From JAAYDY01 sp964500225 (GTDB lineage Bacteria; Planctomycetota; Phycisphaerae; FEN-1346; JAACEH01), in contig CAZCOA010000062.1 in the NCBI GenBank assembly GCA_964500225.1, forward strand, positions 1 through 12,222: a stretch of 12,222 nt of DNA, in the 5' to 3' direction. Below the pieces are notes generated by a model. That model was not told the DNA's origin, searched no databases, and worked only from the letters and a program-made list of their open reading frames with translations. The translations under genes and the position numbers were made by a program. Shown here one piece after another: positions 5,723 to 12,222 of this stretch. The first letter of the stretch is position 1. Every line of letters begins with the position of its first letter.

Positions 5723-7366
5723 TCAGGGCAACTGCTTCAGGGTGACTACCAAGTCCTCGACGCGGATGCCCGGGGTGAGGGAGGCGTTGGCCGTCACGTG
5801 GGCCACCTGGGCTTCGTCCAGTTGTATGACGGGCGGATGCGAGGCGGAGGGATCCCATGCACTCTCGTCACCGCCTTTGGGACCGAATCGCGACAGCGGG
5901 CTGAAGATGCTCGTTGGACTGTACGGAGATCCGTACTCTCCGAGTGGATTCCAGATGCTCTCGGTGTCGTGCCTCGCGGCGGTCAGGCGGCCGAGGAAGG
6001 TGCCGTCCCGGGCCACCAGCACGGCCCTGCGCGACAGCAGGGCCTCCCGGACTGAAGGGGTGTCCAGAACATGTCCGGCCATGCCCTCCACAAGACTGAT
6101 CGCCGGCAGCAGCACGAGGTGGTGCGACCACTGCGGTTCGGGGCGCTTGGCGGCCACGTCCTTGGCTTCCTTGGCCAGTTGGGCCCGTTCGGATTTGCGT
6201 TCCTGGATGTCCTCCAGAAGTTCACGGACCTCCCGATGGAAGGTCGCCAGTCGTGCGTCGGACCCCGACTGGGTCAACTGGTTTCGCATGCGTACGAGCG
6301 TGTCGAGGCGTCCCTGCATCTGCGAGATCTCGGCATCGATCATCCGGATCTTGGAGGTCAGCTCGGCCATGCGGCGGTCGGCGTCCTTCTGCTCGTCCAA
6401 GAGGGTGGCGTATTCGGCGCTGCTTACCCAGCGGCTGCCCCATCGCGCCTTGCCCTGGGCCTTCATTCGTTCCTGCTGCGCGCGGCACGCCTCCTCCAGG
6501 GTCTTTCTGTCGTCCACCGACACCTTAAAGAAGTCAAGCCGTAGGCCCGGTCCCTGCTTATCAAGCTCGAGCATGTGGAGCATTTCCCATGCGTTGTCGG
6601 CCAGTAGGTCGTTCTGGTCGTCGCGGCGGATGGCGCGGGCCAGATACGTCACGGCGGTGCGGTAGTCCTTCAGCTGGGCGCACACGCACGCGCAGTTGTT
6701 CAGCGCGGGCACGCAGTCCGGCAACTCGCCCACCACGGCGTCGTAGTGCTTTGCCGCGGCGATGGGATTGCGCAGGTGCCGCCACACGTCGCCCAGATAG
6801 AAATGGGCCGTGGGATGGTTCGTCCAGAGGCCTTCGGCTCGCGTCAGATCGCGTCTGGCCGCGGCGAAATCGCCCGCGGCGATCCGTTCGAGGCCGCTGT
6901 CGAGCAGTTCGTACACCTGGGCCTTGATGCGGTCGCGGTCCTGTGGCGGCATGGCTTTGCCACACCAGATCACGTGGCCGTCGGTGGCGGCTCGTTGCCA
7001 CCGATTCAACTCGTCCTGTGCCAGGGGCAGGAGCGAACTGTGGGGATGGTCGGCCATGTACTGTTGCCAGATGGCGACGGCTTCGGCGGCCGTGGCGCGG
7101 CGCAGGGCTTCCTTGCGGGCCAGGTGGAACGCTGCCCGAGTTGCCGCGTCGGCCTGCTTCAGCAGGTCGGGCTCGATACGATCGATTTCGTCGCGGCGGA
7201 AGCTCCTGACGCCATCCGGCGTGGAGACGATCACGGTGTCGCCCGAGTCGGCGGTCTGCCCCTCGACTCGGCGACCGTCTTTCAGTACTACGACGTCGCC
7301 GCCGAGTCCGGCGGCCATGGCCAGCCACAGGGCGATCGAGGCGACCTGGACGTATGTGTGCCGCAC
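5723..7366 (-). CDS. secreted TPR/coiled-coil protein with YGSPYS-type C-terminal repeats
   Basis: Predicted 547-residue exported protein of unknown function. In order it holds a signal peptide (1-23), a small beta domain VVVLKDGRRVEGQTADS..FRRDEIDRIEP (25-66), and TPR-like helices (about 145-255) with FYLGDVWRHLRNPIAAAKHY and ALNNCACVCAQLKDYRTAVTYL. A KARWGSRWVSSAEY motif (306-319) and a long charged coiled coil (about 320-405) follow. The C-terminal domain has DGTFLGRLT (454-462) and then three degenerate repeats: SIWNPLGEYGSPYS, SIFSPLSRFG and SAWDPSASHPPVI. The start codon is GTG at 7364-7366, with AGGAG 9 nt upstream. The gene lies 107 nt downstream of the protease gene on the same strand and is probably in one operon with it. 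The TPRs and coiled coil suggest protein binding in the periplasm or at the surface. No enzymatic motif is seen. Confidence 0.8.
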   Translation of the reverse strand: MRHTYVQVASIALWLAMAAGLGGDVVVLKDGRRVEGQTADSGDTVIVSTPDGVRSFRRDEIDRIEPDLLKQADAATRAAFHLARKEALRRATAAEAVAIWQQYMADHPHSSLLPLAQDELNRWQRAATDGHVIWCGKAMPPQDRDRIKAQVYELLDSGLERIAAGDFAAARRDLTRAEGLWTNHPTAHFYLGDVWRHLRNPIAAAKHYDAVVGELPDCVPALNNCACVCAQLKDYRTAVTYLARAIRRDDQNDLLADNAWEMLHMLELDKQGPGLRLDFFKVSVDDRKTLEEACRAQQERMKAQGKARWGSRWVSSAEYATLLDEQKDADRRMAELTSKIRMIDAEISQMQGRLDTLVRMRNQLTQSGSDARLATFHREVRELLEDIQERKSERAQLAKEAKDVAAKRPEPQWSHHLVLLPAISLVEGMAGHVLDTPSVREALLSRRAVLVARDGTFLGRLTAARHDTESIWNPLGEYGSPYSPTSIFSPLSRFGPKGGDESAWDPSASHPPVIQLDEAQVAHVTANASLTPGIRVEDLVVTLKQLP

Positions 7367-7473
7367 GGCTTGAGTCTCCTGCTTGCTCGGCCATCAACAG
7401 CGGCGGGCGACGCTCGATGGCGCCGCCCGGTCGCGATAGCTCAAGGATGTGGATCTGCGGCATCGCCCGGAAG

Positions 7474-8817
7474 CTATGGCGCGGTCCGGTTCTTGTTGGC
7501 GTTCACCCGCTGGTACAACGTGTTCAGGTTGGTCTTCAGGTCGTTGATCATCTCCTGCTGAACGTGGACATCGGTGGAGTCGTCTTTGGCCATAGCCTCG
7601 ATCTGCTTCAGGGCTTCGGCGCACTTCTTCAGATGTTTCAGACACAGGTTGGAATATTCTCGCCACCTTTTGCCGCCGTCGCTGAACGAGTACACGTTGA
7701 CCATCGGATCGTTTTCCTGGGCAAGCTTCATCTGGCTGTTGAACTCGGCCCGGAGCTTCTCAAACTTCTCCTTGTTCTCCTTGGAGGTCTTCTCGACCCA
7801 GCCGGTCAGCCAGTCGGCTTCCTTGGCCTGGTAGCTGTCAATGTTCATGGCCTTCATCAGGCCTGGCAGATCGGCCGCCAGCTCCTTGATCAGCTTGTAC
7901 TCCAAGGCCTCGTTGGCGGTCATAGTGAGAATCTTGCCCGGTTGCGACACGGTCTTGCCGCGGCGGAACTTGTCGGTACCTTTGTGGTCGGCGGCCAACT
8001 GCTTGGCTTCTTCCTCGCTGACGAACTTCTGCTGGCCGTCCACGAAGACCTGGATTACCGACGTGCTGGAATCCACCATGGCGTCGGCCAGCGAGGCGGG
8101 GATGCCGTGCTTTTCCGACAGAGCGCGGAAGCGGGCACGGAAGGCGCTCTGCATCTTCTCTTCAACCTCGGCCGATCCATGGACCATGCGGTACGGCGTG
8201 GCGGCCCCGATCGTCGTGCCGGGCGACATATAGATTTCCTCGCACGAGAGGCAGATAAAGGCTCCGGCCGACAGCGCCCGGTCCTCCCCGCCGTTAACCC
8301 AGGCCACGACCTTGGCCCAATCGACGGACTCGATCGAATCGACAATAGCGTTGGCGACGTGCAACGCGCCGCCGGGGGTGTCCATCCGGAAGACGACCAC
8401 GTCGGTCTTCCACCGCTTGGCCTCATCCAGACCGCGCTTCACGGCGGCCGACAGCGCCATGCTTTCGATGGCGCCGGAGATCGGAATCACATAGACCTTG
8501 TACTTCTTGGCTGTTTCGCCGGCAGTCGTGGCCGACTCGCCTCCCGAAGCAGGGGTGGCGGGAGCATCGGCCGTTGTTGGCGCGGGGGCATCGGCCTGAA
8601 CGACGTCCCATTCCTCCATCTTGAGAAACCGGGTGCCGCCGCCTTCGAGATTGAACAGGGTCATGCCGCTGATCACTTGATTGGTCAGGGTGCCGCGGAG
8701 CTGCTCGCCCGTCTGTTTGTGCTTGAGAACCGCCGCGTTGGACGCTGTGCCGGTCAACAGCACGATACAAGCCGCCAACAGTACGCCACGAACTTCATGC
8801 CGAGAGGTTCCGGTCAT
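7474..8817 (-). CDS. secreted NfeD/ClpP-class serine protease
   Basis: Predicted 447-residue exported protein with a ClpP/crotonase-fold protease domain like the N-terminal half of NfeD (membrane-bound serine protease) proteins. A signal peptide (1-28) is followed by a small beta domain (30-74) and an Ala/Pro/Thr linker (76-104). The protease core then has VIPISGAIES (110-119), MDTPGG (145-150), ALSAGAF with candidate nucleophile Ser183, GTTIGAATP (200-208) and candidate general base Lys221 in EEKMQ. That order matches the Ser-Lys dyad of archaeal NfeD homologues. The C-terminal 150 residues are helical and charged. The usual NfeD transmembrane segments and OB-fold are missing, so the protein should be soluble in the periplasm or lipid-associated. 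TGGAGG lies 8 nt before the ATG. A good promoter lies upstream, and the TPR-protein gene follows. SppA-like activity is an alternative; the family is well supported, the substrate unknown. Confidence 0.83.
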   Translation of the reverse strand: MTGTSRHEVRGVLLAACIVLLTGTASNAAVLKHKQTGEQLRGTLTNQVISGMTLFNLEGGGTRFLKMEEWDVVQADAPAPTTADAPATPASGGESATTAGETAKKYKVYVIPISGAIESMALSAAVKRGLDEAKRWKTDVVVFRMDTPGGALHVANAIVDSIESVDWAKVVAWVNGGEDRALSAGAFICLSCEEIYMSPGTTIGAATPYRMVHGSAEVEEKMQSAFRARFRALSEKHGIPASLADAMVDSSTSVIQVFVDGQQKFVSEEEAKQLAADHKGTDKFRRGKTVSQPGKILTMTANEALEYKLIKELAADLPGLMKAMNIDSYQAKEADWLTGWVEKTSKENKEKFEKLRAEFNSQMKLAQENDPMVNVYSFSDGGKRWREYSNLCLKHLKKCAEALKQIEAMAKDDSTDVHVQQEMINDLKTNLNTLYQRVNANKNRTAP

Positions 8818-8906
8818 GGTATCAGCCTCCAGTAAGTCAGACAGCGCACCCGCCCGCGAAGTGAATTGATCAGCACCCGTTGCTTGAGCGCCACATTTTA
8901 TAATGA

Positions 8907-8935
8907 AGTATACCGCGGGTCAGTTTCCCGTGCAA
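8907..8935 (-). promoter_or_regulatory. promoter of the protease/TPR-protein unit
   Basis: On the minus strand, TTGCAC (8935-8930) is followed by exactly 17 nt and TATACT (8912-8907). Transcription would start near 8900, leaving a leader of about 80 nt before the protease ATG at 8817. The -35 hexamer is identical to that of the dapA promoter. A TATAAT also occurs on the + strand at 8899-8904 but lacks a suitably spaced -35. Confidence 0.6.
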
Positions 8936-8942
8936 TACCGAT

Positions 8943-8985
8943 TTGATAGACGTTTCGGCTGTTGAATTATTGGTTCCCCGGGAAC
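8943..8985 (+). promoter_or_regulatory. possible priA promoter with adjacent palindrome
   Basis: TTGATA (8943-8948), 16 nt, then AATTAT (8965-8970) is a fair promoter on the + strand. Directly downstream, where transcription would begin, is a perfect inverted repeat GTTCCC-C-GGGAAC (8973-8985) that could be an operator. The rest of the 298-base divergent gap (8818-9115) holds the protease promoter and about 130 bases in which I see no gene or RNA. Confidence 0.35.
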
Positions 8986-9115
8986 AGTTTCTTCGAACCC
9001 CGACACGGTTTCTGGCCGAACCTAATAGACGGTTGGACGGTACGCCCCTTGACGTCGAAGAGCGGGCGCGATACCTTGCACGAGCGTTGGTCCTTTCAGA
9101 CGATCCAAGAAGCCC

Positions 9116-11386
9116 ATGAGCGAACCCGAAACGAGCGTCATGACCCCGGCTGAGCCCGCCACCGAAGCACGATTCGTCAGCGTGGCTCTCGATCTACCCC
9201 TGGACCGCCTCTACACGTATGCGGTGCCCCCCGCCATGAGCGGCCATATCGTCCCTGGGCTGCGCGTGGAGGTGCCGTTCGGCCGCAGCAACAAGCCCAT
9301 GGTCGGCTACGTGGCCGAGGTGCTGGATCATTGCGACCTGTCCGAGGTCAAGGAAATACGCGGTCCCGTGGACGACGGGCCGCTGATCGGGCCTGACCTG
9401 ATGGCCCTGGCCCGGTGGATGGCCCATTACTACGTCACCCCGCTGGGGCAGGTGCTCACGGCCATTCTGCCGGCGGCGGTGAAGCGGCAGGCGGGGTTCA
9501 AGACGGTGCGGCTCGTGGTCCGCGGCGACAAGACCGAGGCCGATGTGGACCGCATCTTGTCGAAGCAGCAGCGGGTGCTCGACCGACTGGACGCACTGGA
9601 CAACCCTGTGACGCCGCGCGAGCTGGCCCGCATGGCCGGCTGCACCACGGCCGTCATCAAGGCCTTGGAACAGAAGGGCCTGGTCAAAATCATTACAAAA
9701 CAGACCGAGGAATTCGCCCGCGACCTGTACGTGCCGGTGGAATCAGAGTCGCCGCCGGAGCTGAACAACGAGCAGCGGCTGGCCCTGCAGCGAATCAAGG
9801 CCCTGATCGCCAAGGACGAGTTCGGCTGTGTGTTGGTCAACGGTGTGACGGGCTCGGGCAAGACGGAGATCTACCTGAGGGCTATCGAACAGGTGGTGGC
9901 CGCGGGCGGGCAGGCGATCGTGCTGGTGCCGGAGATTGCCCTGACGCCGCAGACCATCCGCCGGTTCCGTCAGCGGTTCACCGAGGTAGCCGTGTTGCAC
10001 TCGCATCTGACCGATGTGGAGCGGCACCGCGAATGGCGCGATATCCGTGACGGGCGGGCCCAAGTGATCGTCGGGGCGCGCAGCGCCGTGTTCGCCCCGG
10101 CGGGGAACCTGCGTCTGATCGTGATCGACGAGGAGCACGAAACGTCGTTCAAGCAGGAGACCGCGCCGCGATACCACGCACGCGACGTGGCCCTGGTCAG
10201 GGCCCATCTGCTCGGCATCCCGGTGATTCTCGGGTCGGCCACGCCGAGCCTGGAGTCGAAGCACAACTGCACCACGCACGATCACTATGCCGAGGTGCGG
10301 CTGACGGCCCGCGTCGAGGGCCGGCCCATGCCGCCGGTCGAAATCGTCGATCTGCGACTGACGTCGCGCGAACGCAAGGGCTACCATGCCCTGAGCATGG
10401 CCCTGGAGAGGGCCATCGCCGAGACCCTCGACCGCCAGGAGCAGGTGATCCTGTTCCTGAACCGCCGCGGATTCTCGACCTACGTGTTCTGCCCCTCGTG
10501 CGGCTACACGCTCCGCTGCACCGACTGCGACGTGTCGATGACGTTCCACCGCGAGGCCAACGAGTGTCGCTGCCATTACTGCGACCGGGCCATCGCGCCG
10601 CCCGAGAAGTGCCCGGCGTGTGGGTCGCCGTCGATGAACTTCTTCGGGCTGGGCACCGAGCGGCTGGAGGAAGAGGTTAAGCGGAAATTCGAGCTGGCCC
10701 GGATCGCCCGGATGGACAGCGACACGATGCGCAGCCGCGGCGCGCACAACCAAGTGCTCACGGCCGTGCGCGACCGGGAGGTGGACGTGCTGATCGGCAC
10801 GCAAATGATCGCCAAGGGGCTGGATTTCCCGAATGTGACGCTCGTGGGTGTGATCAACGCGGACGTCTCACTGAACCTGCCGGATTTTCGGGCCAGCGAG
10901 CGGACGTTCCAGCTCATCAGCCAAGTGGCCGGCCGCGCGGGCCGCGGGCCCAAGGGCGGCCGCATCCTGGTCCAGACCTTCAATCCCGATCACGACGCCG
11001 TGCGCCTGGCCGCAGCTCACGACTACGAGGGATTTGCGGCGATGGAACTGGAGCACCGCCGCACGTTCGGCTATCCGCCGTTTACGCGACTGGCGCGGAT
11101 CATCGTTCGCGGCGGCAATGAGGACCAAGTGCTCGCCTATTCCCGGGACGTGGCGCAGCGGTTGCGCGACGCGGCCGCGGCGGTGTCGTCGGGCCCGATC
11201 CAGGTGCTCGGCCCGGCGCCGTGCCCGATCACGCGGATCAACCGGCAGTTCCGTTACCAGGTGCTCGTGAAGGCCCCCAAGGCCCGCGGCATCATGGACC
11301 TGTTCGACCGGGTGCGCGACGGCCTGACGCCCGGCAACGACGATCTGGCCATGGCTGTGGACATCGACCCGACCAGCACCCTCTGA
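9116..11386 (+). CDS. priA: primosomal protein N' (replication restart helicase PriA)
   Basis: Predicted 756-residue superfamily 2 DNA helicase that reloads the replisome at stalled forks. An N-terminal 3'-DNA-binding domain (about 18-125) and winged-helix region (about 145-195) precede the helicase core. Core motifs are Walker A GVTGSGKT (243-250), the DEEH box (338-341), GSATPS (373-378), GLGTERLEEE (511-520), and motifs V and VI in MIAKGLDFPNVTLVGVINAD and QVAGRAGRGPKGG. Between the lobes sit eight zinc-binding cysteines (459, 462, 468, 471, 486, 489, 499, 502), with the same spacing as in E. coli PriA. Length and domain order are complete. The ATG at 9116 has only a weak purine stretch (AAGAAG, about 3 nt away) and no good ribosome site. 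The ATG at 9140 is an alternative that would shorten the non-conserved N-terminus by 8 residues. It is convergent with the PCD gene, 37 bases apart. Confidence 0.96.
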   Translation: MSEPETSVMTPAEPATEARFVSVALDLPLDRLYTYAVPPAMSGHIVPGLRVEVPFGRSNKPMVGYVAEVLDHCDLSEVKEIRGPVDDGPLIGPDLMALARWMAHYYVTPLGQVLTAILPAAVKRQAGFKTVRLVVRGDKTEADVDRILSKQQRVLDRLDALDNPVTPRELARMAGCTTAVIKALEQKGLVKIITKQTEEFARDLYVPVESESPPELNNEQRLALQRIKALIAKDEFGCVLVNGVTGSGKTEIYLRAIEQVVAAGGQAIVLVPEIALTPQTIRRFRQRFTEVAVLHSHLTDVERHREWRDIRDGRAQVIVGARSAVFAPAGNLRLIVIDEEHETSFKQETAPRYHARDVALVRAHLLGIPVILGSATPSLESKHNCTTHDHYAEVRLTARVEGRPMPPVEIVDLRLTSRERKGYHALSMALERAIAETLDRQEQVILFLNRRGFSTYVFCPSCGYTLRCTDCDVSMTFHREANECRCHYCDRAIAPPEKCPACGSPSMNFFGLGTERLEEEVKRKFELARIARMDSDTMRSRGAHNQVLTAVRDREVDVLIGTQMIAKGLDFPNVTLVGVINADVSLNLPDFRASERTFQLISQVAGRAGRGPKGGRILVQTFNPDHDAVRLAAAHDYEGFAAMELEHRRTFGYPPFTRLARIIVRGGNEDQVLAYSRDVAQRLRDAAAAVSSGPIQVLGPAPCPITRINRQFRYQVLVKAPKARGIMDLFDRVRDGLTPGNDDLAMAVDIDPTSTL

Positions 11387-11423
11387 GAGGCACCCGTGGG
11401 CGATTCGCGGAGGTGTGCGAGTC

Positions 11424-11762
11424 CTATCCCTCCGCCACTGCGTCGGCCTTGGCGGCGAGGATGAAATCGTTTTCGTGGAGGCCGTGGATCTTGTGGGTCC
11501 ACAGTTGCAAGGTCGCGCGGCCCCAGGTGAAGGTGATCACCGGATGGTGACCTTCGGCTTCGGCGACGGCGCCGACACGGTTGACGAAGGCCAGGGCCTC
11601 CTTGAAATCCTTGAACTTGTAGGTCTTCTCCAGGCGCGGGCCGTCCACCACCTGCCAGCCGTTGCCCAGTTCGGCGAGCAACTGCTTGACCCTTTCAGGC
11701 TCTAGCGGCGGCACGCCGCCGCGGCAGGGCACACACGATTTCTGTGTCAGGCTGCATTCCAT
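11424..11762 (-). CDS. pterin-4a-carbinolamine dehydratase
   Basis: Predicted 112-residue small cytoplasmic enzyme of the PCD/DCoH (PhhB-type) family. It dehydrates 4a-hydroxytetrahydrobiopterin formed by aromatic amino-acid hydroxylases. The signature is present: GHHP (71-74, paired His72-His73), an aromatic in FTW (78-80), LWTHKIHGLHENDF (87-100) with His90 and Asp99. The N-terminal CVPCRGGVPPL (10-20) is typical of bacterial members. The start at 11762 has AAGGAG with 8-nt spacing. An in-frame ATG at 11822 would add 20 residues without family similarity and lies within a hairpin-forming leader. No phenylalanine hydroxylase gene is nearby, so the biological partner is unknown. A role with molybdopterin or another pterin is possible. 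Confidence 0.9.
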   Translation of the reverse strand: MECSLTQKSCVPCRGGVPPLEPERVKQLLAELGNGWQVVDGPRLEKTYKFKDFKEALAFVNRVGAVAEAEGHHPVITFTWGRATLQLWTHKIHGLHENDFILAAKADAVAEG

Positions 11763-11791
11763 GGGCGAAGCTCCTTCCTGCTGCCCCTCTT

Positions 11792-11823
11792 GATGGCCCG
11801 GCTTTCGGCCGGACCAGGCCATC
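11792..11823 (-). other. structured leader hairpin upstream of the PCD gene
   Basis: In the PCD transcript direction, GATGGC (11823-11818) pairs with GCCATC (11797-11792). An inner CCGGC/GCCGG stem closes a CGAAA loop, with a TGGT bulge between the two stems. It lies 15-60 nt upstream of the ribosome-binding site at 11771-11776. The pairing is visible in the sequence; any regulatory role is speculative, and it matches no riboswitch I recognise. Confidence 0.35.
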
Positions 11824-11957
11824 TCTCCGGCTATGGCAGTTCGCCTTTAATCATAGAGCGCCGGCCGTTCAGAATGTAGAATGATTGTGCCCATTGTGCG
11901 GGCGTCGCTGCGGAGGCGGCTGTTCGCAGGGCGGGGCGTTTGGTGGAGGAGGCAGCC

Positions 11958-12222
11958 ATGTTACAGTGCAGCGAGTGCGAATTCGGCGACGTCGGGCCGC
12001 ACGGCGAGGTGCGGTTGCGGTGCAACCCGTTTACGAACATCAAGGAGCCGGAGTGCCTGCTGAAGTGGCAATTGTTGAGGCTGGACGGGCTGAATCAGGC
12101 CTATGCGGCGCAGCTCATGCAGTACCGCCGCCTGGCGCCGCTCCAGGAGAAGATGATGAAGTTCATGGAGCGCGAGATGGACGACATCGACGAGAGCGAC
12201 AAGTGGAAATCCGATTGGGAAG
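11958..12222 (+). CDS. small cysteine-containing protein, 5' part (runs off the window)
   Basis: The frame from ATG at 11958 is open to the window edge, giving 88 residues without a stop. GGAGGAGG at 11945-11952 provides a strong ribosome site with 5-nt spacing. The protein opens MLQCSECEFGDVGPHGEVRL, with CxxC (Cys4, Cys7) and further cysteines at 22 and 33, a possible four-Cys zinc site. The remaining stretch is helical and charged, with LAPLQEKMMKFMEREMDDID near the end. There is no signal peptide. The family is not recognised with confidence; it looks like a small conserved hypothetical protein. TAGAAT at 11877-11882 could be its -10, but no matching -35 is visible. Confidence 0.75.
   Translation, partial: MLQCSECEFGDVGPHGEVRLRCNPFTNIKEPECLLKWQLLRLDGLNQAYAAQLMQYRRLAPLQEKMMKFMEREMDDIDESDKWKSDWE

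Noticed and set aside
7354..8835. 493-codon + strand open frame opposite the protease gene
   Set aside because: It is antisense to a protein with a signal peptide, protease motifs, ribosome site and promoter. The + frame has a low-complexity, Leu/Gly/His-rich translation and no ribosome site.
8899..8904. Perfect TATAAT on the + strand as the priA -10
   Set aside because: No -35-like hexamer lies 15-19 nt upstream, and it overlaps the minus-strand promoter of the protease unit, where the same A/T run is explained.
8962..9153. 63-codon frame in the priA leader
   Set aside because: No ribosome site, no recognisable family, and it overlaps the priA start in another frame.
9743..10804. 353-codon minus-strand open frame inside priA
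   Set aside because: It is a shadow of priA, whose helicase motifs and zinc cysteines are intact on the + strand.

Overview
The window is a GC-rich, gene-dense bacterial chromosome segment. It most likely comes from a member of the Planctomycetota, possibly a Phycisphaerae-type lineage. That assignment is inference. It rests on the base composition, a short DUF2089-type regulator paired with a jelly-roll/three-helix membrane protein, secreted proteins opening with a small 'LKDG..v.G' beta domain, and a bacterial PAC2 protein. No mobile element, CRISPR array, tRNA, rRNA or phage gene was seen.

Layout from left to right. (1) The last 20 codons of an unknown gene end at 65, followed by a strong intrinsic terminator (149-184). 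(2) A two-gene unit on + encodes a CxxC peroxiredoxin-like protein (321-818) and 6-phospho-3-hexuloisomerase HxlB (815-1372), overlapping by 4 bp. (3) A hairpin at 1415-1454 separates hxlB from the convergent dapA (minus, GTG start at 2356), whose extended -10 promoter is visible at 2402-2429. (4) A divergent + unit encodes an esterase-type alpha/beta hydrolase (2502-3278) and a PAC2-family protein (3307-4176). (5) An AT-rich island carries a promoter inside a 14-bp inverted repeat (4383-4427). It precedes a DUF2089-type HTH protein (4447-4773) and a signal-peptide/three-helix membrane protein (4748-5626), which overlap by 26 bp. (6) A minus-strand unit encodes a secreted NfeD/ClpP-type serine protease (8817 to 7474) and a secreted TPR/coiled-coil protein (7366 to 5723). 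It is driven by a good promoter at 8907-8935. (7) priA runs on + (9116-11386), convergent with a pterin-4a-carbinolamine dehydratase gene (11762 to 11424, minus). (8) The window ends inside a + gene for a small Cys-containing protein (from 11958).

Functionally, most of the window is housekeeping: lysine and cell-wall precursor synthesis, replication restart, sugar-phosphate/formaldehyde metabolism, peroxide defence and pterin recycling. Two parts stand out as possibly undescribed. The first is the DUF2089-membrane protein pair, with what looks like an autoregulatory operator built into its promoter. The second is the protease/TPR pair, whose two secreted proteins appear to share the same N-terminal beta domain; one of them also ends in repeats around a YGSPYS motif.
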